Assembly (NCBI RefSeq): GCF_033239625.1
Contig: NZ_BTCK01000037.1
Coordinates: forward strand, 1 to 64,000
Length of the DNA: 64,000 nt
Reading direction: 5' to 3'
Source: Paenibacillus_T sp033239625
GTDB lineage: Bacteria; Bacillota; Bacilli; Paenibacillales; Paenibacillaceae
In this document: one piece after another, positions 50,866 through 59,163 of the stretch
How the letters are laid out: each line of letters begins with the position of its first letter
How positions within the stretch are numbered: the stretch's first letter is position 1
Program-made: the position numbers and the translations under genes
Notes under the pieces: generated by a model
Seen by the model: only the letters and a program-made list of their open reading frames with translations
What the model was told of the DNA's origin: nothing
Database searches by the model: none

Positions 50866-50909
50866 AAAGCGCCTCGTCAACCTGTCAATCAGGTCGATGA
50901 GGCGCTTTT
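50866..50909. terminator. Bidirectional terminator after lacZ and the ABC-2 permease gene
   Basis: AAAGCGCCTCGTC (50866-50878) pairs with GATGAGGCGCTTT (50895-50907), with a small inner stem CCTG / CAGG. TTTTCC follows on the plus strand; TTTGTTG on the minus strand. It can serve both convergent genes. Confidence 0.85.
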
Positions 50910-50932
50910 CCTTCTTATAAAGAAGACATTGA

Positions 50933-51613
50933 TTAGGTGCAGCGGCGAAGCAGTAGGTAAGAGACTACTGCGAACAGCAGCGTAATCGGCAGCGTCCAGA
51001 GTGCAAGGCCAGCCATCGTTTGATCTTGCAGCCAGTTGAAGATATTCGCCCAATAGTCATTTAAACCAATAACGAACGAGACGACCGTACCGAGAAGAAC
51101 GATGACAAGCGCCCCGATGAGCAGACCGGTCTTGTTAAATCGACGGTAGTACGTGCCGATCAGAAAGCCAGAAGCGAACATGTTGAGCAACAGCAAGAAA
51201 GGGATCCACAGCCGGTTAATAATCGGACCATCGCTCCAGTATGGCAGCTCGAAGAAATGAAGTCGTACGCCCCAGTAATCCGTCCACTTGCTTTCTGTCA
51301 TCGACATGAGGAACAGGAATACAGCGAAGACGAAAACGGTTAGAAGGCCTGTAGCGAAGGTTCCTCTATAATAGTCCAGTCTCCGAATGCCCATGCCGAG
51401 CGAGAACGGAAACGTTTGGGTGAACGTGACAATTCCCATGGCCATCATGTAGACAAAGATCGAGGATAGGCCGCCTGTGTAGATAGGATCCTCGGCGAAT
51501 GCGCCGATGAGCACGTTAATGATAAAGCTAGACATAAGAACGGCAACCGGAACGAGAAGCCAGTGCAGCTTTTTACGCAAATGCAAGCGCACGACAGCAG
51601 ATGTACGATTCAT
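50933..51613 (-). CDS. ABC-2 type membrane permease component
   Basis: A 226-residue protein with about six membrane segments (for example LHWLLVPVAVLMSSFIINVL and LLIGALVIVLLGTVVSFVIG). I cannot give a substrate. It follows the ATPase gene directly, with the stop of that gene and this start sharing one base, and the operon begins with a GntR (YtrA-type) regulator, as in B. subtilis ytr operons, which respond to cell-wall-active antibiotics. Only one permease is present here, so the transporter may be a simple two-component one. Confidence 0.82.
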   Translation of the reverse strand: MNRTSAVVRLHLRKKLHWLLVPVAVLMSSFIINVLIGAFAEDPIYTGGLSSIFVYMMAMGIVTFTQTFPFSLGMGIRRLDYYRGTFATGLLTVFVFAVFLFLMSMTESKWTDYWGVRLHFFELPYWSDGPIINRLWIPFLLLLNMFASGFLIGTYYRRFNKTGLLIGALVIVLLGTVVSFVIGLNDYWANIFNWLQDQTMAGLALWTLPITLLFAVVSYLLLRRCT

Positions 51614-52518
51614 TATTTTGCCCCCTTATGCTTACTTGCGTCACGATTCTGCAGGCGTGTGTAGTAGACCGTCAGTTGCTGCAGGGTGACAGGCGCGACT
51701 GTGAGACCAAGCGTTTCCGCTTCGGATTGACCCGACGACGAGCTTGCGTCATTCAGAATCGATGCGGTCACTAGTCCTCCAAGCTGCTGGCGATCGATAA
51801 CGGTACGACCCGTCGCGAAGCGGTCGACGACTGCTGCAGGGCCCGATACGGAGAATGCACGTCCGCGAAGCGAATCCGTTTCTTCATCGAGCAGCAGCTG
51901 CCCGCGATTGATAAGCAGCACGTGCTCGAGCATGGTTCCTACTTCGTCGATCAGGTGAGTGGACAGCAGGATCGTTCTTGGATGCTCGGCATAATCCTCC
52001 AGCAGACGGTCGTAGAACAGTTGGCGTTTCTCCGCATCAAGTCCGAGATAAGGCTCGTCGAATATGGTTAGCGGCGCCCGGCTTGCTAAGCCAATCAATA
52101 TGCCGACAGAGGAGAGCATGCCGCGCGACAGCTTCTTCATGTTCCGCTTAAGCGGCAGCTGAAAATCCTCCGCGAGCGACATCGCAGATTCCCGGCTCCA
52201 GTTCGGGTATAAGTCAGCTGCTATTTCCAGCACATCGCGAACGTTATAGTTATCCGGATACTTCTGGCTTTCTTTAATGAAGCAAACCTGCTGAAGGACA
52301 TGGTTATTCTCATAGGGGTGCTCGCCAAATACGCGAAGCGTTCCGCTCGTTTCGAATTGTTGAGCCGTCAGCATGTGCATGATCGTCGTTTTGCCGGCGC
52401 CGTTGCTGCCGAGCAGGCCGTAGATTTTGTCGGGTTCAAGCTTGAAGCTAACGTTATTGACAGCTTTCACATCGCCGTAGGCTTTCGTTAAACCGTTCAC
52501 TTCTACTACGTAGGTCAT
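51613..52518 (-). CDS. ABC transporter ATP-binding protein
   Basis: A 301-residue ATPase. Walker A is GLLGSNGAGKTTIMHML (about 33-49), the Q-loop is in CFIKESQKYPDN, the signature LSRGM is degenerate compared with LSGGQ, and Walker B is PLTIFDEPYLGLDAEKRQ, followed by the H-loop LLSTHLIDE. A C-terminal extension of about 80 residues follows the nucleotide-binding domain. It overlaps the GntR gene by 4 nt and shares a base with the permease gene. Function is export or resistance-related by analogy with YtrB. Confidence 0.92.
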   Translation of the reverse strand: MTYVVEVNGLTKAYGDVKAVNNVSFKLEPDKIYGLLGSNGAGKTTIMHMLTAQQFETSGTLRVFGEHPYENNHVLQQVCFIKESQKYPDNYNVRDVLEIAADLYPNWSRESAMSLAEDFQLPLKRNMKKLSRGMLSSVGILIGLASRAPLTIFDEPYLGLDAEKRQLFYDRLLEDYAEHPRTILLSTHLIDEVGTMLEHVLLINRGQLLLDEETDSLRGRAFSVSGPAAVVDRFATGRTVIDRQQLGGLVTASILNDASSSSGQSEAETLGLTVAPVTLQQLTVYYTRLQNRDASKHKGAK

Positions 52519-52886
52519 TGCTGCGCAGCCCCTTTCTTTATCATGTCGTTCAATTGCTCGGCCGTAATGCCAAGCCGGCTAGCTTCTCTCACCAAGTTGA
52601 CAATGTACTGCTCGTAGAAAAGCTCCTTGCGTTTCGTCAGTGCAATTTCGCGTGCGCCTGTCGCCACGAACATGCCAATCCCTCTTTTCTTGTACAAAAT
52701 CCCTTCGTCAACGAGCAGATTGACGCCTTTCGCCGCCGTTGCAGGGTTGATGTGGTAGAAGGCCGCAATTTGTGTTGTAGATGGCGCCTGCGTTTCTTCC
52801 TCAAGCACGCCTTCGATAATGTCGTCTTCGATCCGTTCCGCAATCTGCAAGAAAATCGGCCTTGTATCGTCCATTGCAGGACCCAT
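52515..52886 (-). CDS. GntR-family regulator, YtrA subfamily
   Basis: A 123-residue repressor with an N-terminal winged helix (RPIFLQIAERIEDDIIEGVL; PSTTQIAAFYHINPATAAKG; LLVDEGILYKKRGIGMFV) and a short C-terminal helical dimerisation tail typical of the YtrA group. ATG 52886 is preceded by GGTGGTGA; an internal ATG five codons in is also possible. It heads the three-gene minus-strand operon and should repress it through the operator at 52905-52930. Confidence 0.92.
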   Translation of the reverse strand: MGPAMDDTRPIFLQIAERIEDDIIEGVLEEETQAPSTTQIAAFYHINPATAAKGVNLLVDEGILYKKRGIGMFVATGAREIALTKRKELFYEQYIVNLVREASRLGITAEQLNDMIKKGAAQQ

Positions 52887-52904
52887 TTGCGTTCACCACC
52901 GTGT

Positions 52905-52930
52905 TGGTTAATTACTCATGTAACTAACCA
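52905..52930 (-). promoter_or_regulatory. Operator of the GntR/ABC operon
   Basis: TGGTTAATTAC and GTAACTAACCA, separated by TCAT, form an 11-bp inverted repeat with a single mismatch. It overlaps the -10 element of the minus-strand promoter, so a bound GntR protein would block RNA polymerase. Confidence 0.8.
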
Positions 52931-52955
52931 TACAACCGATGAACCTGAGTGTCAA
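52927..52955 (-). promoter_or_regulatory. Sigma-A promoter of the GntR/ABC operon
   Basis: On the minus strand TTGACA (complement of 52950-52955) and TATGGT (complement of 52927-52932) are separated by 17 bp. The -10 overlaps the operator. Confidence 0.75.
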
Positions 52956-53142
52956 TAGGCGGGGCTTGTCTCTTTATGAATTTGGGCTTGGATTGCCGGT
53001 TGAGAGGGGTCAGGAAGATTTTATGGGCTGATTTATGCTACAATAGTCGCTATCAGGCAGTACAAGGAAGCGCATGCTTCCGATATTGGGTTAAAGCGCA
53101 TTCTTAAGTAGTAGTACAAGAAGTTCTAGGAGGATAAAGACA

Positions 53143-54141
53143 TTGAAATGGCATGAACTAACGATCTCGACACGCGAGGAAGTCGTCGAGGCGATCTCGG
53201 ATTATTTGCATGAAGCAGGCGCGGGCGGCGTTGCGATTGAAGAGTCAGGCTCGTTGGAGCGTCCTCGCGACACGAAGCTTGGCCAGTGGTATGATCGGCC
53301 GCTGAATAACATTCCGCTTGGCGATGCGGTTATACAAGGCTATTTTGCAGAAGAAACCGAAATGGAGCCGCTCATTGCAGCAATCGAGCCGTTTATCGCG
53401 GGTCTGCGTGAATTTGATCTGGATCCTGGCGACTTCAAACTGTCTTACAAGATGGTGGACGAAGAGGACTGGGCGGATTCGTGGAAGAAATATTTCAAAC
53501 CGATTCGCGTATCCGAACGTTTGACGATACGTCCGACGTGGGAGGAGTACGAAGCGGGTCCTAACGAGCGTGTGATCGATCTCGATCCAGGCATGGCATT
53601 CGGTACCGGCACGCACCCAACTACGGCTTTGTGCCTGCGTACGCTCGATTCGGTTATCCGAGGCGGCGAAGAAGTCATCGACGTTGGTACGGGCTCAGGC
53701 ATTCTTGCCATCGGCGCTATGAAACTGGGAGCAAAAGCAGTCCTCGCCGTTGACCTTGATCCTGTTGCGGTATCAAGCGCGAAGGAAAACACGCGTCTGA
53801 ATGGCTTGTCCGAGCAAATTGACGTTCGTCTGAGCGATCTGCTCGGCGTACTGAAGGGCGAGACGAAGGATGAGAGCGGCGCGGATGCAGGCCCGATCAA
53901 CGTCAACGTACCGGTAGACGTCGTCGTGGCGAACATTCTTGCAGAAATCATTATGCTGTTTATCGGTGATGTTTACGATGCGCTTAAACCTGGTGGGTTC
54001 TACATCGCTTCGGGCATTTGGAAGAACAAAGAGGAAGTCGTGGAGCAGGGTCTGCTGCAGGCAGGCTTTGAGATTGTAGATCGCCGCCGCGAAGATGATT
54101 GGATCGCCTTCGTCGCGAGCAAACCGAAAGCAGGTGAATAG
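53143..54141 (+). CDS. prmA: Ribosomal protein L11 methyltransferase
   Basis: SAM-dependent trimethylation of ribosomal protein L11. The 332-residue protein has the N-terminal substrate domain (MKWHELTISTREEVVEAISD) and a Rossmann domain with DPGMAFGTGTHPTTALCL, IDVGTGSGILAIGAMKLGA and VDVVVANILAEII. It is about 20 residues longer than B. subtilis PrmA because of an insertion near residue 250 (GETKDESGADAGPINVNV). The start is TTG 53143 behind CTAGGAGGAT. An extended -10, TGCTACAAT (53035-53043), may be its promoter. In B. subtilis this gene follows dnaJ directly. Confidence 0.95.
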   Translation: MKWHELTISTREEVVEAISDYLHEAGAGGVAIEESGSLERPRDTKLGQWYDRPLNNIPLGDAVIQGYFAEETEMEPLIAAIEPFIAGLREFDLDPGDFKLSYKMVDEEDWADSWKKYFKPIRVSERLTIRPTWEEYEAGPNERVIDLDPGMAFGTGTHPTTALCLRTLDSVIRGGEEVIDVGTGSGILAIGAMKLGAKAVLAVDLDPVAVSSAKENTRLNGLSEQIDVRLSDLLGVLKGETKDESGADAGPINVNVPVDVVVANILAEIIMLFIGDVYDALKPGGFYIASGIWKNKEEVVEQGLLQAGFEIVDRRREDDWIAFVASKPKAGE

Positions 54142-54147
54142 GCCGGA

Positions 54148-54819
54148 ATGGAGAGTCTTCTCTGGTTTCCGCTTGACGAGTTTCCTTTTGTCGTCCTGAC
54201 GTTCGTTATTGCTTTCACCGTGCATGAGTTCGCGCATGCCTACTCGGCATACAAATTCGGTGACATGACGGCTTACAACGCCGGCCGCGTCACGCTTAAC
54301 CCGCGCGTCCATCTGGATGTGCTCGGTACGATACTTATTCTGCTGGCAGGCTTCGGTTGGGCGAAGCCTGTTCCAGTCAACCCGAACCGATTCAAACGGC
54401 CAAGGCTGATGAGCATTATCGTGACGGCAGCGGGTCCGATCAGTAATTTGATCATGGCGTTTATCGGGTTGGTAGTGTTTCATCTTCTGTTTAGCACAGG
54501 TGTGCTGGATTCAAGCTCCATCGGGGTGCAAAAGGCTTTATATATTTTCCTGATCAAATATTTCGTCTGGATCAACATTTTGTTGTTCCTGTTCAATCTT
54601 ATCCCGTTGCCGCCGCTTGACGGCTACCGGATTATTGCGAACCTGCTGCCGCTGCGCGTGCAGATGAAGCTGGAGCAAAACTTGCATTGGGGCATGATCT
54701 TCTTCTTGCTGCTAGTGTTCATTCCTCCGCTTCATGATATTACGATTGGACCGTTATTCGGCTTGATTGACGATATTATGCTTGCATTCAATGATATCAT
54801 TCAGCCGTGGTTCCTCTAG
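54148..54819 (+). CDS. Site-2 protease family (M50) membrane metalloprotease
   Basis: A 223-residue polytopic intramembrane zinc protease. The zinc-binding HExxH is VHEFAHAYSAYKFGDM (about residues 29-44), and the second metal motif is NLIPLPPLDGYR (about 150-161). Related to B. subtilis YwhC. ATG 54148 is 6 nt after prmA, with a weak ribosome binding site; this suggests coupling. Its position between prmA and rsmE is not shared with B. subtilis. The substrate is unknown. Confidence 0.88.
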   Translation: MESLLWFPLDEFPFVVLTFVIAFTVHEFAHAYSAYKFGDMTAYNAGRVTLNPRVHLDVLGTILILLAGFGWAKPVPVNPNRFKRPRLMSIIVTAAGPISNLIMAFIGLVVFHLLFSTGVLDSSSIGVQKALYIFLIKYFVWINILLFLFNLIPLPPLDGYRIIANLLPLRVQMKLEQNLHWGMIFFLLLVFIPPLHDITIGPLFGLIDDIMLAFNDIIQPWFL

Positions 54820-54911
54820 CTGGCAACGAGTTCAACATGGATTACACAACCGTTCCATGGTATGATGAGGGTTAGTATTTTGGATCTTTAGTAAAAAGAG
54901 TGGTATGACAT

Positions 54912-55676
54912 ATGCAGAGATATTTTGTGCCGTCGGAGCAGTTCGCAGATGACGCGGTCGCATTGCTGGGCGATGATGCCCATCATGCTTCACGCGTCAT
55001 GCGAATGCGCGTCGGCGATTCATTCATTGTAAGCGATGGAGCGGGACGCGAGGCAATCGCGAAGGTTACCGACATCGCAGCAGGACGCGTTGATGCCACG
55101 ATCGAGGAGCTGCTTGCTTCCGATCGTGAGCCGGCTTGGCAGATTACGATCGCTCAGAGCTTGCCGAAGGGCGACAAGATGGAGCTTATTATCCAGAAGG
55201 GAACGGAGATTGGCGCGTATGCGTTCGTCCCGTTCGAATCCGAGCGGATGATTGTTCAATATGATGCCAAGAAGGAAGCAAAGCGTCTGGAGCGCTGGGA
55301 GAAAATCGCCAAAGAAGCAGCAGAACAGGCGCATCGCAGTCGTATACCTGACATCGCCAAGCCGCTGAGCTGGAAGCAGCTCGTCGGCAGCATGAAGGAA
55401 TACGACTTGGTGCTGTTTTGCTATGAGGAAGAAGGACGAAGCGGAGCCGACACTGGTCTGCGCGGTGCGGTGGAGCCATTCGCTACGCGCCGCGACCTGC
55501 GGGCGCTCGTCATCGTCGGGCCGGAAGGCGGCTTCACCGAACAGGAGGCGTCACAGGCGCAGGCTGCCGGCGCCGTACTTGTTGGGTTAGGCAAGCGCAT
55601 ATTGCGTACGGAAACAGCGGGTATTGTCGCACTGACGGCACTGCTGTACGAATCCGGAGAAATGGGAGGACTATAA
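54912..55676 (+). CDS. rsmE: 16S rRNA (uracil-1498-N3)-methyltransferase
   Basis: Methylates U1498 of 16S rRNA (B. subtilis YqeU). The 254-residue SPOUT enzyme has an N-terminal PUA-like domain (DAHHASRVMRMRVGDSFIVS) and the knotted C-terminal domain with IAQSLPKGDKMELIIQKGTE, IVGPEGGFTEQEA and LGKRILRTETAGIVAL. ATG 54912 lies 92 bp after the protease gene. mtaB begins 3 nt after its stop. Confidence 0.96.
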   Translation: MQRYFVPSEQFADDAVALLGDDAHHASRVMRMRVGDSFIVSDGAGREAIAKVTDIAAGRVDATIEELLASDREPAWQITIAQSLPKGDKMELIIQKGTEIGAYAFVPFESERMIVQYDAKKEAKRLERWEKIAKEAAEQAHRSRIPDIAKPLSWKQLVGSMKEYDLVLFCYEEEGRSGADTGLRGAVEPFATRRDLRALVIVGPEGGFTEQEASQAQAAGAVLVGLGKRILRTETAGIVALTALLYESGEMGGL

Positions 55677-55679
55677 GAA

Positions 55680-57062
55680 ATGCCATCAGTCGCATTTTAC
55701 ACCTTGGGCTGCAAAGTTAACTTTTACGATACGGAAGCGATGTGGCAGCTGTTCAAGAACGCCGGCTACGAGCAGGTTGATTTCGAAGAGAAGACAGCTG
55801 ACGTCTATATCATTAATACATGCACCGTTACGAATACGGGCGACAAGAAAAGCCGCCAGATCATTCGCCGCGCTGTACGCCGCAACCCGGATGCCGTTAT
55901 CGCGGTAACCGGCTGCTACGCGCAGACGTCGCCTGCGGAGATTATGGCGATTCCAGGTGTCGACCTTGTCGTTGGCACACAGGATCGCGAGAAGCTGCTT
56001 GATTTCGTTGGTCAGATTCAGACAGACCGTACTCCGGTCAATGCCGTGCGCAACATTATGAAGACGCGCGAGTTCGAAGAGCTCGACGTGCCTGATTTTG
56101 CCGATCGTACGCGTGCTTTCTTGAAGATTCAAGAGGGCTGCAACAACTTCTGCACCTTCTGCATTATTCCATGGTCCCGCGGTTTGTCCCGCAGCCGTGA
56201 TCCGAAGAGCGTCATCTCGCAGGCAGAGCAGCTTGTTGCGGCTGGTTACAAGGAAATCGTTCTGACGGGCATCCATACGGGCGGATACGGCGACGATATG
56301 GAGAACTTCGATCTTGCAGATCTGATCATGGAGCTGGAGAAAGTGGAAGGTCTGGAGCGTATCCGGATCAGCTCCATCGAAGCAAGCCAAATCGACGAGA
56401 AAATGATCGACGTGCTTAATCGTTCGAGCAAAATGTGCCGTCATTTGCATATCCCGCTGCAAGCGGGCGAAAACTCCGTATTAAAGCGGATGCGCCGCAA
56501 GTACACGACCGAGGAGTTCGCGGCCAAGATTAAGCGTCTGCACGAAGCGCTGCCAGGCGTTGCGATTACGACGGACGTCATCGTTGGTTTCCCTGGCGAG
56601 ACGGAAGAGATGTTCGAAGAAGGCTTCCGATTCATGCAGGATATCGCATTCTCCGAGATGCATGTGTTCCCTTATTCGAAGCGTACAGGCACGCCGGCTG
56701 CCCGCATGGACGATCAAGTGGATGAAGAGGTTAAGAACGAACGCGTCCACAAACTGATCGAACTGTCTGAGAGCATGCAGCTTGATTATGCGAAGAAATG
56801 GGTTGGCGAGGTTGTAGACGTAATTCCTGAACGGGACTACAAAGGTGCACCGGGCACAGGTCTTGTGATGGGTTACTCCGATAACTACTTGCAAATCGTA
56901 TTTGAAGGATCTGAAGAGCTCATTGGCCAGCTGTGCCGCGTGAAGATCACCGAGGCGGGCGTGAACGAATGCCGTGGTCAGCTCGTTCGCGTACTGGGCA
57001 CCGACACATCGTCGGTTCGCCACGAAGCGAGCGCACCTGCTCTGGAAGCGAAGGCGCTGTAG
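55680..57062 (+). CDS. mtaB: tRNA (t6A37) methylthiotransferase MtaB
   Basis: A radical SAM enzyme that converts t6A37 to ms2t6A in tRNA (B. subtilis YqeV). The 460-residue protein has the UPF0004 domain with three Cys (FYTLGCKVNFYDTEAM, NTCTVTNTGDKKSRQI, VTGCYAQTSPAEI), the radical SAM motif CNNFCTFCIIPWSRG (CxxxCxxC), and a C-terminal TRAM domain. ATG 55680 is 3 nt after rsmE. Gene order prmA-rsmE-mtaB is conserved. Confidence 0.97.
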   Translation: MPSVAFYTLGCKVNFYDTEAMWQLFKNAGYEQVDFEEKTADVYIINTCTVTNTGDKKSRQIIRRAVRRNPDAVIAVTGCYAQTSPAEIMAIPGVDLVVGTQDREKLLDFVGQIQTDRTPVNAVRNIMKTREFEELDVPDFADRTRAFLKIQEGCNNFCTFCIIPWSRGLSRSRDPKSVISQAEQLVAAGYKEIVLTGIHTGGYGDDMENFDLADLIMELEKVEGLERIRISSIEASQIDEKMIDVLNRSSKMCRHLHIPLQAGENSVLKRMRRKYTTEEFAAKIKRLHEALPGVAITTDVIVGFPGETEEMFEEGFRFMQDIAFSEMHVFPYSKRTGTPAARMDDQVDEEVKNERVHKLIELSESMQLDYAKKWVGEVVDVIPERDYKGAPGTGLVMGYSDNYLQIVFEGSEELIGQLCRVKITEAGVNECRGQLVRVLGTDTSSVRHEASAPALEAKAL

Positions 57063-57094
57063 ATCAATCGATAACCGTGAGAGGAGTGCCGAGC

Positions 57095-57535
57095 ATGAAA
57101 GAAATATCGGCCGGAGGCGTCGTATTCCGTCGCACCGAGGACAATGTGCTGCAAATTCAGTTGATTCAGGATCGTTATGGCAAAGTGTCGCTTCCGAAAG
57201 GCAAGATGGAACCAGGCGAGACGGTCGAGGAGACGGCACTTCGTGAAATCGTCGAAGAGACGGGCATGATCGGTACAATCATTTCACCAATCGATCAGAT
57301 AAAATATCAATATAAGCATGAGTCCAAAGGAATCGTGGACAAAGAAGTGCACTACTACCTCGTCGAAGCGGTAGGGGGAACGCTTCAGCCTCAAGTCGAA
57401 GAAATTCGCGGGGTCGATTGGTTCTCTCCGGAAGAGGCTTGGCGGAAGCAGCGCACTTCGGGTTACGACAACAATGACCGTATTGTTGCCGGCGCCTTGA
57501 GGCTGCTTGGCTTGGAGGCAGAGAGTCATGCTTGA
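57095..57535 (+). CDS. Nudix hydrolase
   Basis: A 146-residue pyrophosphohydrolase of unknown substrate. The Nudix box GKMEPGETVEETALREIVEETGMIG (key residues G, E, REIVEE) spans about residues 36-60 with the usual spacing. A beta-rich fold surrounds it and a Pro-Lys-Gly motif (SLPKGK) precedes it. The frame extends upstream to 56933 inside mtaB, but ATG 57095 with GAGGAGTG is the true start. It overlaps deoC by 8 nt. Confidence 0.92.
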   Translation: MKEISAGGVVFRRTEDNVLQIQLIQDRYGKVSLPKGKMEPGETVEETALREIVEETGMIGTIISPIDQIKYQYKHESKGIVDKEVHYYLVEAVGGTLQPQVEEIRGVDWFSPEEAWRKQRTSGYDNNDRIVAGALRLLGLEAESHA

Positions 57536-58265
57536 GTTATGGTCGCCGGAGAAAAGCATCGCTCGATTCATCGACCATACGCTGCTGAAGCCGGGTGCCA
57601 CGAGCGCAGACATCGATAAGCTGTGCGAAGAAGCAATGGAGCACCAGTTCTACAGCGTGTGCGTGAACGGCTCTTGGGTATCGTACTGCACGGAGAAGCT
57701 GGCAGGCACGGATGTTGCGGTTAGTGCCGTCGTTGGTTTCCCGCTTGGAGCCATGTCCACGAAGGTGAAAGTGTTCGAGGCGGCTGAAGCGGTTGATGAC
57801 GGCGCTGCCGAGATCGATATGGTGCTGCCTATCGGCGCATTGCTCGAGGGGCGCTACGGCGTTGTCGCGAACGATATCGGAGCGGTTGTTCGGGCTGTGG
57901 AAGGCAGCGCGATCGTTAAGGTTATTTTCGAGACGGGCATGCTCTCCGATGAGCAGAAGTCCGAAGCGTGCCGCGTCGCGGAAGCAGCAGGCGCACACTA
58001 TGTGAAGACGTCTACCGGGTTTGGCGTTGGCGGCGCTACGGAGGCGGATATTCGGTTGATGCGCAGATCCGTAGCACCAGGTATAGGAGTCAAAGCATCA
58101 GGCGGCATTCGCAGCCGCGAGACGGCGCTCCTGATGCTGAATGCCGGTGCGACGCGCCTAGGCACGAGCGCCGGCGTTGCGATCGTTACAGAGGCTGCAG
58201 GAAACGTGAATTCCACACCGGCAAGTAGCACAACGGCAGGGCCAGAAGCGAACACGCCATATTAA
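57528..58265 (+). CDS. deoC: Deoxyribose-phosphate aldolase
   Basis: Cleaves 2-deoxyribose 5-phosphate to acetaldehyde and glyceraldehyde 3-phosphate. The 245-residue TIM-barrel protein shows AEIDMVLPIGALLEG (catalytic Asp), AHYVKTSTGFGVGGAT (Schiff-base Lys) and GIGVKASGGIRSRE (second Lys). ATG 57528, behind GGAGG, overlaps the Nudix gene. It is about 20 residues longer than B. subtilis DeoC: the tail NVNSTPASSTTAGPEANTPY is low complexity and is encoded by the stretch lying antisense to the end of the cotransporter gene. The core enzyme is intact. Confidence 0.95.
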   Translation: MLELWSPEKSIARFIDHTLLKPGATSADIDKLCEEAMEHQFYSVCVNGSWVSYCTEKLAGTDVAVSAVVGFPLGAMSTKVKVFEAAEAVDDGAAEIDMVLPIGALLEGRYGVVANDIGAVVRAVEGSAIVKVIFETGMLSDEQKSEACRVAEAAGAHYVKTSTGFGVGGATEADIRLMRRSVAPGIGVKASGGIRSRETALLMLNAGATRLGTSAGVAIVTEAAGNVNSTPASSTTAGPEANTPY

Positions 58266-59163
58266 AGATCGTCTGTGCATGGGCGATCTGAGCGGCTGGC
58301 GCGTCGCTGATTGCACCAGCTGCAGCAGCTAACAGCGGGATGAACGGCAGGAACAGCAGCGCGCCTGCGGCGTTCAGGACGATGTGAGCGATTGCGACAC
58401 CTCGTCCGGCATTCGTAGCGCTGATTGCAGCGAGAATGGCTGTGAAGCAGGTGCCGATATTCGCGCCTAATACGATGGCGACGCTCACATCGATCGGCAT
58501 AGCGCCGGAAGAGGCAAGTCCCATGACTAGCCCGATGACGGCAGCGCTGCTGTGTACCATAGCTGTAAGAAGCGTGCCAGCTGCAAGTCCCCATAGCACG
58601 CTGTCCTGGGAACGTTCCAAGAACGCTCCGAACATGCGGGTGGCCTGAACGGCAGGTCCGATCGATTGCATCGTTGTAATGCCGATCAGGATCAGGGCGA
58701 AGCCTGCCGACGCGACGGCCAGCAGACGAACGGGCTGCAGGAAGGGCTGCGCTCGATTCAACGCGACAATACGCATCTCCCCGACCAGCGCGGTGAGAAG
58801 CCATGCCGCGGAAGCGGCGATAAGCATCGGCATCGCGACACGGCCGATCTGAAGCCCGATAAGCTCGGTCGTCAGGCACGTGCCAATGTTCGTGCCAAGC
58901 ACAATGCCGAGCGTGCGCGAGAACGTCAGCAGGCCGGAATTGACGAGGCCGATCGATAAGACAGTAACGGCGGTGCTGCTTTGCAGCACCGCCGTTGTCG
59001 CAGTGCCCGTTAACAGACCGTGCACTGGCGTAGCGGTGAATCGCTTCAGTACAGCCGTCAGATAAGGCCCGGCCCAGCGGCTAAGCGCCAGCTCCATCAG
59101 CTTCATGCCGAACATGAAGATCGCGAAACCAAGGATAAGCGGTGCGATAATGGCATGCATCAT
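58186..59163 (-). CDS. yqeW: Na/Pi cotransporter family protein (YqeW-like)
   Basis: A 325-residue membrane protein of the Na/Pi-cotransport (PF02690) family with two repeated halves carrying the QSST motif: TAVLQSSTAVTVLSIGLVN (about residues 42-60) and AMVHSSAAVIGLVMGLA in the second half, each followed by LGTNIGTCLT or LGANIGTCFT. It probably moves phosphate. ATG 59163 behind AAAGGAGC is used; the frame to 59211 is not needed. B. subtilis yqeW also follows yqeV (mtaB); here two genes intervene. Its 3' end overlaps the convergent deoC by 80 bp. Confidence 0.92.
   Translation of the reverse strand: MMHAIIAPLILGFAIFMFGMKLMELALSRWAGPYLTAVLKRFTATPVHGLLTGTATTAVLQSSTAVTVLSIGLVNSGLLTFSRTLGIVLGTNIGTCLTTELIGLQIGRVAMPMLIAASAAWLLTALVGEMRIVALNRAQPFLQPVRLLAVASAGFALILIGITTMQSIGPAVQATRMFGAFLERSQDSVLWGLAAGTLLTAMVHSSAAVIGLVMGLASSGAMPIDVSVAIVLGANIGTCFTAILAAISATNAGRGVAIAHIVLNAAGALLFLPFIPLLAAAAGAISDAPAAQIAHAQTIFNMACSLLALPLCYLPVWNSRFLQPL

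Noticed and set aside
51613..52518. Non-functional ATPase because of the LSRGM signature
   Set aside because: Degenerate signature motifs are common in this subgroup, and Walker A, Walker B and the H-loop are intact.
37940..53142. Integrated prophage or transposon
   Set aside because: All genes are metabolic, regulatory or transport genes. No integrase, transposase, phage structural gene or convincing terminal repeats were found.
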